NCBI GenBank assembly: GCA_002633005.1
Contig: NMRA01000224.1
Coordinates: 317,072-381,071, forward strand
Length of the DNA stretch: 64,000 bases
Direction: 5' to 3'
From: Phoronis australis
Taxonomy: Eukaryota > Phoronida > Phoronidae
Part shown: positions 34,219 through 46,300 of the stretch, piece by piece
Position numbering within the stretch: the stretch's first letter is position 1
Layout of the letters: the number at the start of each line of letters is the position of its first letter
Made by a program: the position numbers and the translations under genes
The notes under the pieces: generated by a model
Told to the model about the DNA's origin: nothing
Databases searched by the model: none
Seen by the model: only the letters and a program-made list of their open reading frames with translations

Positions 34219-34985
34219 ATGGCAAAGAACGAGAATACAAAATCCTTAGGAGGTCCATCACCAGGAATGAGTAAAAGAAGGGTTGGTTACATTGCAAACA
34301 ATGTTAGACCTAGTTCTGTTGCCCGCGCGTCACAAATCGCGCGAATTTATGGGCGTTCACTTCAGTCTGACGGAAATGCAAAGAAGACTTCTAAATGCTC
34401 ATCAGACGATATCCGGAAATATGACTTCAAACATATGCTAGCGGGACGTTGCGCTCAGGCAATCAGCAGGCAGAACACGAATGACGACTTTTTGGTCTCG
34501 TGTTTCGATGCCCGCAAACAAGAAATGACAAAAAATGACAGAAGGGACTACCAGGGCCCAAGTGATCGAGACAAACGGGCGATGATCGCGTACTATTCCC
34601 CTCATGAGTGGCGCTGTAAGTACATAGGTGACCACTTCTCGTCTCAGATGAACAAGAAAATAAACGAATTGCGCCTGGAAATAGATAACATAATAAACAA
34701 AGGGAGAAAGATGCTCGGGCCCACGTCAAAGAAAACAATTCCTAGTGGACAAAGGAGCCAGATGCTATCAGGAGGTCTGGATATAGTCCCTATAAGGAAA
34801 ACATGTTTGCAAAGATGAACAGGCCACAATGCGAATCAGCAATGACGCCAATTTCCAGTTTGGTTAATTCAAGCAGAGAGACCGACTTGATCCTGCAAGC
34901 AATGAGCGCGGCTAACAGACTTGAACACGAACAAGAACCACGGAAAAACAAATATCTTAGACAGCGCAACATGAAATACATATAA
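34219..34985 (+). CDS. Unrecognised basic protein, apparently intronless, frame broken near 3' end
   Basis: ATG in a good context (G at -3 and +4) opens a 199-codon frame to TGA at 34818. It begins MAKNENTKSLGGPSPGMSKR and has VRPSSVARASQIARIYGRSL, CSSDDIRKYDFKHMLAGRCA and a helical, charged stretch (MNKKINELRLEIDNII). A second frame, open from 34746 and overlapping by 73 bases, continues to 34985 with similarly charged sequence (AANRLEHEQEPRKNKYLRQR). A poly(A) signal follows 29 bases later, so both frames probably belong to one transcript. Either the protein ends at 199 residues, or an indel or a very small intron joins the frames. No family recognised and no membrane segment. Confidence 0.6.
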
Positions 34986-35013
34986 CCTCATTGATTCTGT
35001 GGAATTATTTGTT

Positions 35014-35019
35014 AATAAA
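35014..35019 (+). terminator. Poly(A) signal AATAAA for the 34219 gene
   Basis: AATAAA lies 29 bases after the stop of the second frame. No other AATAAA is nearer the first stop. Confidence 0.55.
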
Positions 35020-36021
35020 CACCAATGAGTTCGTTTTCATGGTCCGTTACTGATGAATTGAACTTGAATTCCTACACTGTTTTAGATAAATCAAATTATA
35101 TTCAAATGTCTTTTTTAAAGTATTATAATTACCAGATATTTGTGCTTGGAATAAGAAGTGGAAATTATGATGTTGTCAAACCAACTAGAGGTTTAATCAG
35201 TAAACAAGCAGCAGACGAAAGCTTGCGCCCATTTTCCGTGTTGTCAAAAGATGGCACTGTATCCTGCAGCGCGCGAACTTATGCAGTAGTGGTGAAGAGC
35301 GGAGGGGTGGTGTCACGGTTCATGGATATAAAATCATTAGTTTCACGGTTAACGACCCCTTAGATTTCACAGACAACTAAATATTTTTGCTTCTTCACCG
35401 GTCGCCATTAATTTCTCCACCTTTTTGACCGTGTCCAGGAAGGGTGGGACCCTGTGGTCGGTTGCATGAAACTGTCCCAAATAGGGACTCAACTAAGTTC
35501 CATAAATCTTTTTCATATTTGTTTCGTTCATTAGGCATAGATGTAATGTTTTCATCGTTTTTATATTTATTATGAAATTTTCTTTGTCATTTTCTATTAA
35601 TATAACTGTAACCTGAGCCGTTAATGCAATCAAAATGATTAGCGATTTAGTCCTAAATTGGGAGCGTTGCTCGAAAAGTTTCCTACTTATTTTCGACAAT
35701 ATTGAGAATCCAATGTAGAGTTCACTCTCATTTAGTATCAAAGCCAAAAACTAGTGTAGTGATGATACTCAAACAGCATAAGATAAGATAATCGCTATTT
35801 TATATATATGTACGTACGTAGTACGATATGCAAAATTGATTAAACACACGACACTTTTAGTTATTAACAGTCTTTTTTCCGTTCCGTTCGTATGGTCGGA
35901 ATAAAACTTTACACTCAACGGAACATTGGTGAAGTAATTGACCAAGAGACATGATTAAAAGGTACACGATATTTCGAAACAAACTTGTTTCATTCTCCCT
36001 ATTGACAAATGTTTTATATAT

Positions 36022-36600
36022 AGGCGTCTGTGTATGATGCATAGGTGCTTTCACGGTAATGTACCGACTTATCTATCTCATAATCTCGTACTTGTTCGAA
36101 ATAGCCACCAGATCAGGACAAGATTTTCTGCCTCAAACAATTTGGTTTTGCCCAGACACAGAACATCGTTTTATTCTAAGTCCTTCTTTATTCAGACCAT
36201 CAAACAGTGGAACAATTTGCCTAATAGTCTTAAGGATGCTGATTGTTATAATAATTTCAGACACCACCTCATCAGTTACCTGTGGTCGTCATAGATGTCC
36301 CTCCTTTTTGTCTTTCCAATATATTTACCAAACATTTTTTTTATTTATTTATCTTTAATTCAATTTGTTTATCCGATTTGTAAATTCTATTTTATTTAAT
36401 GTATCTTATTGTATCTTAATTTAATCTGTTTATCTAACTTAATTTAATTAATTTAATTTCTTGCTGCAGAGGACCATGCTTGATATTAGCCTTTAGCTAA
36501 AGCATGTTTTACATTTATTGTATTTTTATCCTCTTTAAATAAAGTTTATTTTTATTATTATTATTATTATTATCATTATTATTATTATTAAGTGAATATA
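36022..36600 (+). mobile_element. LINE 3' end with (TTA)n tail
   Basis: An 87-codon frame (36034-36294) contains NVPTYLSHNLVL, RHRTSFYSKSFFIQTIKQWN and NLPNSLKDADCYNNFRHHL, the usual C-terminal end of a LINE reverse-transcriptase polyprotein. A 300-base 3' UTR and TTATTATTATT tail follow. 5'-truncated. Confidence 0.78.
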
Positions 36601-36710
36601 AAATGACGCAGTAATGCCACCACAGAGCATAAGCTGATGACACACACAGTGGGACATGGCAGGTATGAAATACTGCAAAGAATGACTAATGAATTGGGGT
36701 AACAGGAAAG

Positions 36711-36980
36711 TCACGCAAACACGTGTAATGTGCGGCGCGACCCTGTTTGCTGCTCATTCAAAATAGGCTTCTCAAAAGCAATTAAAAGGGACTCTAATAC
36801 TTTCAAACGCAGCACATCGTGCTCTACGTACCGAATTGACATATTTTCCACAATTTCTCGACGGGTGATTTTACGTTCGTGACATTGCAGAAAATGATCT
36901 TGAATGGTGCCATTTTGAAGATATATAAATAACCGACGGGAAAGACTGCAAACCGTTTGACCAATGTAATATTCGTTCAT
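36711..36980 (-). pseudogene. GIY-YIG endonuclease fragment of a Penelope-like element
   Basis: YYIGQTVCSLSRRLFIYLQN, then DHFLQCHERKITRREIVENM and LKVLESLLIAFEKPILNEQ. This is the C-terminal endonuclease typical of Penelope-like retroelements; the catalytic YIG, arginine and late glutamate (LES) are visible. No reverse transcriptase is attached. Confidence 0.8.
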
Positions 36981-39755
36981 AGCACATACAAGAATGAAAC
37001 AAGTATATTTCGAAATATAGTGTACCTTTTAATCATGGCTCTTGGTCAATTACTTCACCAATGTTCCGTTGAGTGTAAAGTTTTATTCCGAGCATACGAA
37101 CGGAACGGAAAAATGACTGTTAATAACGAAAAGTGTCGTGTATTTAATCAATTTTGTATATGTATATGTATATATCTTCTTTATTTACACACACGGCCTT
37201 CGGGCCAAAGTACAACAAAGAAACAAGTTCATTGCGATGCTATGCATACTAGTCAGTAATACACAAGTTGTTCCTTTTTTAGATTCTTATTATACATGTT
37301 TCACTACTAAGGTATCCGCATTACATAAATCTCACTTAGAAACTTAGCTTTCATTTCAGAAAAAGAGTCGAAAACTAACAAAAAATTATATTCATCCTCG
37401 ACACAATTCCTCGAACATAATGTACACACTTGTCTTGATATATCATGTTTAAGTGGCGGCAAGTTTCCACTGCCAGTCTGTGGTTTGCACATCGAAAACG
37501 TGTAAAACTTTGCACAAATACTCTTGGAAGATTATCAGTTTCTAAATCGTTTTCATTTAAATAAAACCTTAAAATTTTTAGAATAGTTTAACTTAGAATT
37601 AGAATCAACTACCATCTTTGCAAAACACAGTCCTTATCACGTTGTGAGAAAAAAATTACAAATATTGCTTTCACCTCTTGAAGCCCACAAACACGCAATA
37701 GATTTAGTGAACTTAGCTGGGTCCCTTTTTTGTTTTTGTTTCATTCAACCGGACACCGGTCCCCTAATTCAGTCCACACATTTGTGTGCTCAGAGGACAA
37801 AACTGTTGTACTAGTACCCCAATAACTAACTGAAGAGGTGTACTTTGTGCGCTACTTTTGATTGACGTAGAGTAGTATTGTAGCTCTGTCTAAATTAGGC
37901 ATTCTTGCACCTATAGGGGGAAGGTTTGTGTTAAAACAGTGCACGTGTACCTCCATTGTTTTTCCGTTTGTGAAAGCTTTGACGTGTCTCAGCATTGAGG
38001 AAAGGGCGCTTTCGTGGAGAGCTGAGAAGAAATCCTCCGATGAACCTGAGAACAATAGATAGTCACGACCACACAATCATTGCGTATATTTTTTCTTCAG
38101 TCACTGAGGTATTTAGAAGCTCTTCATTGTCGGGTCTGCTTCATGAAGACAGGACCAAAGTTCAGAGTCATAATTTACCTTAACAACAAAGTGTCAACCC
38201 AAAAACTCCACTTGCTAACATTTGCAAAAATGAAAGCGTGTAATTATTTCCTTGTTGAAAAGTACACTTTCAACAGAAAAAATAAAACATTCTTGATTTC
38301 TTTGTTTGATGATGTTTGAATGAACACCGTGGATGCTCTCATATAGGCGTGTGCGCCTATATCGGAAGGCATTTTCCAAAAAATAAAGGTCATGACCATG
38401 TTCACCGACGTAGGAGATGCTCCTAAGCTTAATTTATAAAATGCGCACGCGAGTGTCTTTTGTACACGCGCTTGTCACACGCGCTTGTCTTAAACAGAAA
38501 TTTATGCTCCTTTTATGTAGCACTTGTACTTAAAATGATACTAAGCCCTATCTTGGTGATTTTTTGAAACCAGTTCTCGTTTTGACACCTGCTATTTGAC
38601 GTCAATCTTGAACGATAAAAGCAGGAATCTGCTAAAAACTCGTACTCTTGAAGTCACGGGTTAGTGAGTGGTCTTTACGCAGACTTGCCGTGTAATTCAC
38701 TAAAAGCGTAGGTCAGTAGACTTTGAAAAGAGGTTTCAAAATGTCCTCTAAACTTTTGTGGGTTGTCACAGGGTTACATAACATTATTTTAGATATGTCG
38801 TTTTTAATACCTGCTAATATACCAATACTGGTTTTCGTACCCTTTTAAAAACATGCACTGTTCGGAGTAGCTGACTACGCTCAAGTGCTGTTTCGTTTTA
38901 CTCAAGTATTGTACTCAAAAGTGCATTCGCCTAATCATATGTTGGCGTAGTTCCGCACGAGCGCACGCACACGAGCTTAAAATGAGTGCATGCAAATGAA
39001 TTGCATGTAACTTAGTTTTCCACACAGATTTATTTTTAGAGATATTTTCTGTTACCATTTCAATGTTTTACATTCACTGTTATTGATTCAATCGGTGTTA
39101 ATTGGATATCTTCTTTTTCCATATTCCAAATACGGGATCTAAAACATACAAGAACGCGTTCGATTTCATAGACAAATGTTTTCCCAGCATTCCTTCACTC
39201 GCTGCCGCTGTTTGTTTTTGTTCGTCTCTAATAACTGCCAGTGTTGTTGCATAAATCAATAACTGGTAATTCTTTGATTTCTATTACTCAACTACGCGAC
39301 TCTTTTTCCAAGCTCTTTTTCACATTACAATCTGTTCAACCTTGCTTTACATTGAGCGGGCATTGTATTGTGATATAAAAACACGTGAATGGTTACGAGC
39401 GATAAAATAAACATTTAATTGAACGATTTCTGCTGTTCAGCAAAGGTGCTATATTTACTGTGCTAAGCACACTGTCGGCAGCCATTGGAAATCAATCAGT
39501 CTAGGCTACCGGCAACATCCCGTAGCCGATTGTTTTGCCTACAACGATCAAGGGCATGGATTTACAAGTGTCAAGTTGTCAGCGGAGCAACAGGACACGA
39601 CAAACGTCGGGCTTCATATCAAACTCGATAACATCCCTCCGCACGTTATCAGCTTTTGAGACCGTGGAAAAAGATAACGTTAAAGAAATTCGTTGTAAAA
39701 CAAGTACTTCTTACAATCGTTGTGATTACGTTTCGGATTGAAGGCTTCATTAATC

Positions 39756-40379
39756 ATGAGCCGAAGTAAGGATACATTTCGGCCGTGGTCGGCACCCATA
39801 CTTCGTTCGGGCCACACCCGAGCAATGGCAGCTCACAGGATGAGTTTTTACTGTACCGCGGATGATTTGAAGCTTCGCAATAAAGCACAGGCGTCCTTCA
39901 ATAGCAGCATGCAGGTAGTTGAAAATGTGGCAAAGCAAATGAAACTCTTGCAGGCGGAGCTGGTGGGTGCACGGTTACAGGCGGGGGCAGACAGCCATTT
40001 GGAGAAGGGAGGTCGGAGGAGGTATTCGTTGTCAGCTCGCACTCGAACCAGTCATAAAGAACCGATGTACTCTCTGGTAGAAACGGAACAGTCATCGGAT
40101 ACATTCGATAACTGTGAACATGAAAACGTAGACATAAACGAAGAAACTTCCATTGAACTCAATGATGAAATGTGCAGTTCGACGCAGGACACTGGAGTAC
40201 AACAGGACAAAGAAGACGCTTCGTTGAGGAAGGACGAAACTGATTCTTCGAGTTCCGATTCTGAAATGAGCGACAATGCAAAGCCGCTTAAAAGTCCTCT
40301 ACCAGTAATCACAGAAGGGAGCGCCAGTGAAATCGACCAGAGTTCCTCCGAATACAGCAAAGAAGAGGCATCATGGTCG
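39756..40379 (+). CDS. Ankyrin gene exon 1
   Basis: 208 codons ending EEASWS at a GTAGGT donor. The open frame runs past the donor to a stop at 40403, so an unspliced form would add only eight residues. Confidence 0.85.
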
Positions 40380-43300
40380 GTAGGTGAAGCCCTGCAAAAC
40401 TAAGTGTTACATTGGGTTGGTTTTCGGAGTTGACCAGCGCAGAAAATTTCGAAAATATTTCACGTGCTACATGTACCTCGTTGTAGTAGAGTACAGTTGG
40501 GAATAGAATCGAAATGGGAAGGTCATATAATTTACTTAATTCAAGAAAAAAATTGTCATATGATTAAAGTTACATTACTGGGGAGAAAAAAAAACGATTT
40601 TCTGAGACCAGTCCCAGCGTGGAATGGAACCTGTAACCCCCACGTTACTCTTCTGGCGGGGCTATGGCTAAGTAACCGGCCTTGTTTTCAGCGAATACCC
40701 GCAAACTACTGTACGGCTAGAATTTGCGATTTGAAATAAATCAGAAAACGCAACGGTTTTTATTGCTTTATAACTCTGTCAAAGCAAATAACTTCATTCA
40801 ACAGCAATCCACAAAATATGGTATTAATTTTCGGCCGTAAAACTGATAATAGAGAAGTTTCGCAAAGCGACGTAAATGTGAAAGTCACGCATTTATAATA
40901 CCGCTTCATACATGCCGTGACGTAATCCCGGTAGTATTTGAGTATTTGACGAATATACGTAAATAAAACAACTAAATGGATCACTGAAATTTTCGGATAT
41001 AATAACATCCTTTGTCAACAGAAATAGAAATAAAGTAAAATCAAACACGATATGACAAATGAGATCTGATATTTGGCGTAATGAACATTGTTACTGAAAA
41101 AAGTAATTAAAGATGTGATTTAAGAAGTCTTTATGTTTAATCCATTGGGTTCAAGTGTGTTAGGCCTATCTATCCAAAATTGTTCTCTTTTGAGTCTGTG
41201 AGTTGTACTGGGATATTGGAGTTTCTCTATTATTTGTACAGAAAAATTTTGTAGATTATGTTTTTTGTAATTGAAATGATTACCTATAGTATCAGAAATG
41301 TTTTTATGTATTATGTTAAATCTATGATTGCGAAACCGAGTTTGTAGATTACTTTGAGTTTGTCCTACATATTGAATGGGACATTTTCTACATGTTATTA
41401 GGTAAATGATATTGTTGGTAGTACAGTCAGAATAATGTTTTATTTCGAAGTGTTCATCGGTTTGAGAAGGTTTCGCAAAGCTACGTGAACGTGAATTATG
41501 ACGCATAATTAATTGGACGTGCCGATTCTGGTTACAATAACAAAAATGGGTTTCGCAACAGGTAAATTTCTACGTGAACATGAAAGTGATCGTGTGCTCA
41601 GGGCCCGGTGCCTTATGTCGAACTCGATCTCGAACTCAGACTCGAAATTTCATTTTGTAGTCGACTGAAGTCCAATGTCTCTCTAAAAGGCATCGCGTGC
41701 GTACATTATGGAAAGGTTAGCATTGGCGAATTTCAAGGGAGGCCAAGGGGGCCATTCCCCCCTAAAATTCTCCCAAATTCAGTTTGGCAGTTCGGGAGTG
41801 CGAATGTATGACGGGCAAAATCCTGAACAATACTCTGCCCTGCCCCCCCAACTCAAAATCCTGGATCCGCCCCTGGTTAGAATGACATGACGTAATAAAA
41901 CTGTCAATTTTATCAACGCAGTATCACAGAAAAACGGTCACAAGTATCCGACATCACCGATAATATCTATTATTATTTATTCGTCTATACAAACGAGGTC
42001 CCACGTTTATAAAAGATTGAAATATAAAATAAGAACAAGGAAATAAGTGATTAGAAATAATGAAAGTCTGGTCACTGAACTTCTATTACGCAATAAAATT
42101 GAAAACGTTTTCTCTGATTAAAGAGTCACTGTGCGCTTTTTAATAATTGAATATGATAGAAGCAAACACGGTCTCCCGGTACAGTGTATAATGTCTACAT
42201 GTATTATATTCGTCCTTTTCCTCCGTTTGCGCCAATTTGTAGATACTTCATCACCAAACAATAACAACACAAAAACGTCATATGGAATTTGACGAATAAT
42301 ATCGAGTAACCATGTTATTTAGAACCTTATCGTTAGGTCAATGTGCATTTATTCAAATATATGCAAAGTTGTAAAATTTAACTCTATAAAGCTTCTTTTT
42401 CTAAAAGTGGAAAACCAGTAATTTTTTAACTTCATATCAGTCAGTCATCAATTGGGTTACCGTGACCATATTTTTATAAAAAATAACAAAAACGAAAGTA
42501 CATCACAACAAAACCGATGAACAACATCATCATTGGCGTGATGACCAAATTTTGTTTGCTCTAAATGTCCAAGACGAAATCTCAAATACGCTGTTAGAGT
42601 TTTCTAATAACTTTATTGCCTTTGATAATCATTCTACGTCACCCTTCAAGTCTTCCTTAACCGTTTTTGATATCCTCTCGTCTTAAGTAGAGCATTTGAA
42701 AACAATTTCTAACAGCGTTTTAAAAAACAGTGTGTAAAACATCGTGTCTAAAAGTTTCTCGTGAATCTGATGAGTCATAATGCTCCAACGTAAGCCTATA
42801 TTGATTGAGGATACTCTAGGTTTACACATAAAACTACTGACAACAAAAGGAGAACCCCTCTCATAGAGTAGTCAGGTATTAGAAATATTCAGGCCCTTTT
42901 AGAATCGTACTTTCCGAGATCTAACAGTAAAGGAGATTATTTGTAGTTTTTGGAGTGGTGTAGTTAAACTGGCTGCCTGAGCTTTACCCTGAGAATTTGG
43001 ACAAGTACTGTTAAGGATATATAGCCTTTGTTCATTTAATGGGTGGAACGCTTGAATGTCAGAGAGTGCCGCAGACGGTGCATCGAAATGAAGTGGGTAA
43101 TAAATAGCTTAGCTCTTGTAAATCTAGCCTCCACAAGGTTGAAGAGATGAAGACTAGAAATATAAAATTATTTTATTTTGGTATCGTTGAATACTTGCAG
43201 TGGTCGACGAATAGCAGTACGAAGTGCTATCGTAATGGAAATGAGTGTAGGAGCCGAGATGAACAGGCTTACTCACATTACTGCATTGGCAGTGTAAACA

Positions 43301-46300
43301 TTACCATAGAATTCCCCTCCTGTGAATGCTTTACCCAACGGTATATTGAGCGATGTTTCTGTAATATGACTATTTCCTTGGAACACAATGGTAAGCACGT
43401 ATCTAGTGTTCTTAATTGATTTTGAATTGGTCACAAATGGAACCGTGGAAGTTTAACGCTCTTGTTTTCTATGGTTATTCTATCATCGGCCGGAACTCAT
43501 CAAAGGTGTTATTTTTGGATTATAAATCGTTTTGTTCTAATGTTGTTTTAATTAAAAGTCGTGCCATTTTTGAGACGACGATGAAGCGTTCAACAAAACT
43601 TAAAGTGCAATTTCTGCGCCACAGGATTTTTTTGTTTTACAATGATATTTTAATTGTTATGAGGATTCACCGAAAATTTTGCTGCGTTTAAAAGGTAATT
43701 TTCGAGTTTCTAGAAAGTAAAATAAATAACGAATTAAAATTCCTCCGAGGGCGAATTTGTCAATTTCCAGTTGGCAATGTCTGGGGCTTTAAATACGAAC
43801 AGATGTCAAAAAGTACACAACAAGCATTCACAATTATTAGTGAGACGATATATAAAACTGCTGTAAATTATGTTTTGTATCTCCGATGCAATCCGTGTAA
43901 TTGGTTTCTTTTTGTAAATTTTCACCATGAAAAGCGAGCTGAAGTTCTATTCCTCCCCCCCGAGGCCTCAAAGGCACTAACATTGTTCTTTTCTCATGAG
44001 CACACTTCTTTTCTCACGATCTGCATTTCTTTCTTCAAGTGTCGCAATCCTGTTCTTACAAATACAATTCTTTTCTCAGTAACCGCACATATTCAATCCA
44101 TTGCAGATTTGTTATCATGTCAGGCGGTGTCAAGCACAGCAACCTGCGCATCCTATCAGTGGTGAAACGGAATGCGGTTATTGAAAAAAGAATTAAGCTC
44201 GTAAGAACTGAATTGCGGTTAATGAAAAAAAACAACTATTGCTCGTAAGAAAATAAATTGCGTTGCTGAGAAAAAGAAACGCTGAGAATGTCCGTGCGGG
44301 CCGTGATGGATGAAGACTGGCTACCCTGTTTTCATGACCCGACCGCATACACATGTAAAATGTTAACCCATCCGTTAAATCATTCAATTTCAGAGGGAAT
44401 AAAATGACGAACATACTCCGAACAGTTACATGAAAGCTATGTCATCGCTTGCTGGAACGCAGCCATTAAAATCGGTTAAGACTGCGCCCTCTTTATAAGC
44501 CTGCTTTTAGTTTCGAGTTAGAGGTCACAGTTTTAAAGAGGCGGAGTTCTATGGTAAGGCTCACCTCCAAAAATTACTCCATACTCTACTAACAGAGGCT
44601 TAGACTTAACCTCTTTGTATTTGGTTTTAAATTATCATTATCATATTTTTGCGTTGTGAAACACTACGAAGCCGATCGAATATCAAGGCAATAAGCTATT
44701 AACTATTCCCACCCGAGGCACAACCTGTAACTCGACGCTGTAAGCGAGACGACGTAATATTCGTTTTTCCTCTGAGGGAACTCCACTGAATCAAGTGACA
44801 CAGCGTATGAGAAAAATCGATTATGTTCTTTAGGCATGAACTTAGTAAATGCAATTTGCTGGTTTGACTTGTAAACAAAGGCAAATGATAATGCCTGTAT
44901 AGTGACTTACAATTTGTATAAATTGGGGTTTCATCAATATTTATCCGTAGAGGGGTCGTGATACAGTTTGCGGAGAGAAGATGAGGAATAATGCTTCAAA
45001 GATGACACAGGTTGCGACACAAAACAGCACGGCCAATTTGAAATTGCACAATGGAACGCATCAAGCACACTGAGAAAAACGCCTTGTCAGACCTGAAGCA
45101 TGTGAACGGTCGTCAGACCTAAAGCATGTGAACGGTCGTCAGACCAGAAGCATGTGAACGGTCGTCAGACCTGAAGCATGTGAACGGTCGTTCACTGGAT
45201 ACTAGTGTACGAAAAGCTTTACTAAGGCCTGACCTCGAAAAAGAATTATCCACGCATTCTAATAACTTAGCAATGTTCCCCACAGGCGATGTACAAGTTG
45301 GACTTTGGAGAAGCTCTTAACTGCGCTTATTGGCGTCACCATGCACTTTGTAACAACTTTTGTCCATATTGACACAGGGATTTTTTTATTTGATTTACAC
45401 GTGTAACTTAGGTAAACTAAAACAGAGATTAAACATTGGGAAAACAAAACAAATGCTTCATTCGATCAATTCTTGTAAATCAATAAAGCCACAAAGCACA
45501 GAAGCAATTTTTATTCACCAACGTGTGTACTTTGATTTATTTTCAGGAAAACCACGAGGACGACGATGACGCGCCTGACGTTGTCATGGAGATGACGTTT
45601 GAGGAGAAACAGGTGAGGGCTGAAAAGAGTTGAACAAAAATGTATCGGGGTCTGACATTTTGTTTTCGCCTGGTCAGTGCACAGAATGAGTTTCACCAAT
45701 CGAAAACTTTTCCCAGCTACAGTAGGAATAAGTAAAGTACACCCCTATATGCATTGCTGTCCAATTTTTCCTAGTTCACGATAATGGAGTGAATGTCATT
45801 TTGTCGGTAACCTAAAATTAAAAAAATCAACTTCAAAACTCGATATCAGATTTTGTTCGCTTTAAATATTTGGTTTCATAAGAACATAAAGAGAATTTAC
45901 CGCAGTCGAAAGCATTCACAAAATGCGGCGCATACGTAGACCATCACCGACACATCAAGGATTTTTCTCTCGTTATCTGTTACAGGCAATGCATAACGCA
46001 GTGAGAAAGGGTGACATAGATCTGTTAGAAGACCTCCTCGACCTACCAAATGCAGATATCAACATGGAATGGGTAAGGAGTTATGGTAGAACATCGGGTT
46101 TTTTATTTCATGTGACCTTTTACATGTGGTCTAAAGAAACTGGAGCTCAAACAGCGCAGTTTCTCCACGCACGTTACCATTACGCGACAAATAAGATCCC
46201 CATCAAGATCAGAAAGCTGAAGACCGATACGTTCAAACCCCACAGAAAAAAATTGAGACTGTCTCCATTCTCGCCTCGTGAGTGTCAGTGTGTATGTATG

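Larger units (their letters stand above)
35825..37165. mobile_element. Penelope-like element fragment with inverted flanking repeats
   Basis: About 170-base inverted repeats: 35825-35998 and 36991-37165 share CTTGGTCAATTACTTCACCA and ACGGAACGGAAA. Between them lie a GIY-YIG fragment (minus) and a LINE 3' end (plus). Penelope-like elements often carry such terminal repeats. Confidence 0.65.
35459..37752. mobile_element. MITE copy 2, interrupted by nested retroelements
   Basis: Left end CGGTTGCATGAAACTGTCCC and right end GTTTCATTCAACCGG match the ends of the 417-bp MITE at 8879. Sequence 35640-35765 matches that MITE's interior in reverse orientation. Homology stops near 35770, where the Penelope-like and LINE segments begin. 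Confidence 0.7.
34986..39755. other. Repeat-rich intergenic region
   Basis: Contains the nested elements at 35459-37752. From 37753 to 39755 I see no coding exon; the stretch before 39756 is presumably promoter and 5' UTR of the ankyrin gene. Confidence 0.6.
40380..45546. other. Ankyrin gene intron 1
   Basis: 5.2 kb holding a Penelope-like fragment, a hAT-like repeat, an orphan cysteine-rich exon candidate, a hairpin element and a 26-bp tandem repeat. The remainder (41.9-43.1 kb) shows nothing recognisable. Confidence 0.6.

Noticed and set aside
34795-34812. Programmed -1 frameshift site (GGAAAAC) in the overlap of the two frames
   Set aside because: The heptamer is in the wrong reading frame for X XXY YYZ slippage, and no stem structure is evident after it.
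39535-39741. Upstream open frame before the ankyrin gene
   Set aside because: Starts at a TTG, not ATG, and stops before 39756; more likely 5' UTR or promoter.
45087-45193. CRISPR-like array
   Set aside because: Direct tandem copies without unique spacers in a eukaryotic genome; a minisatellite.
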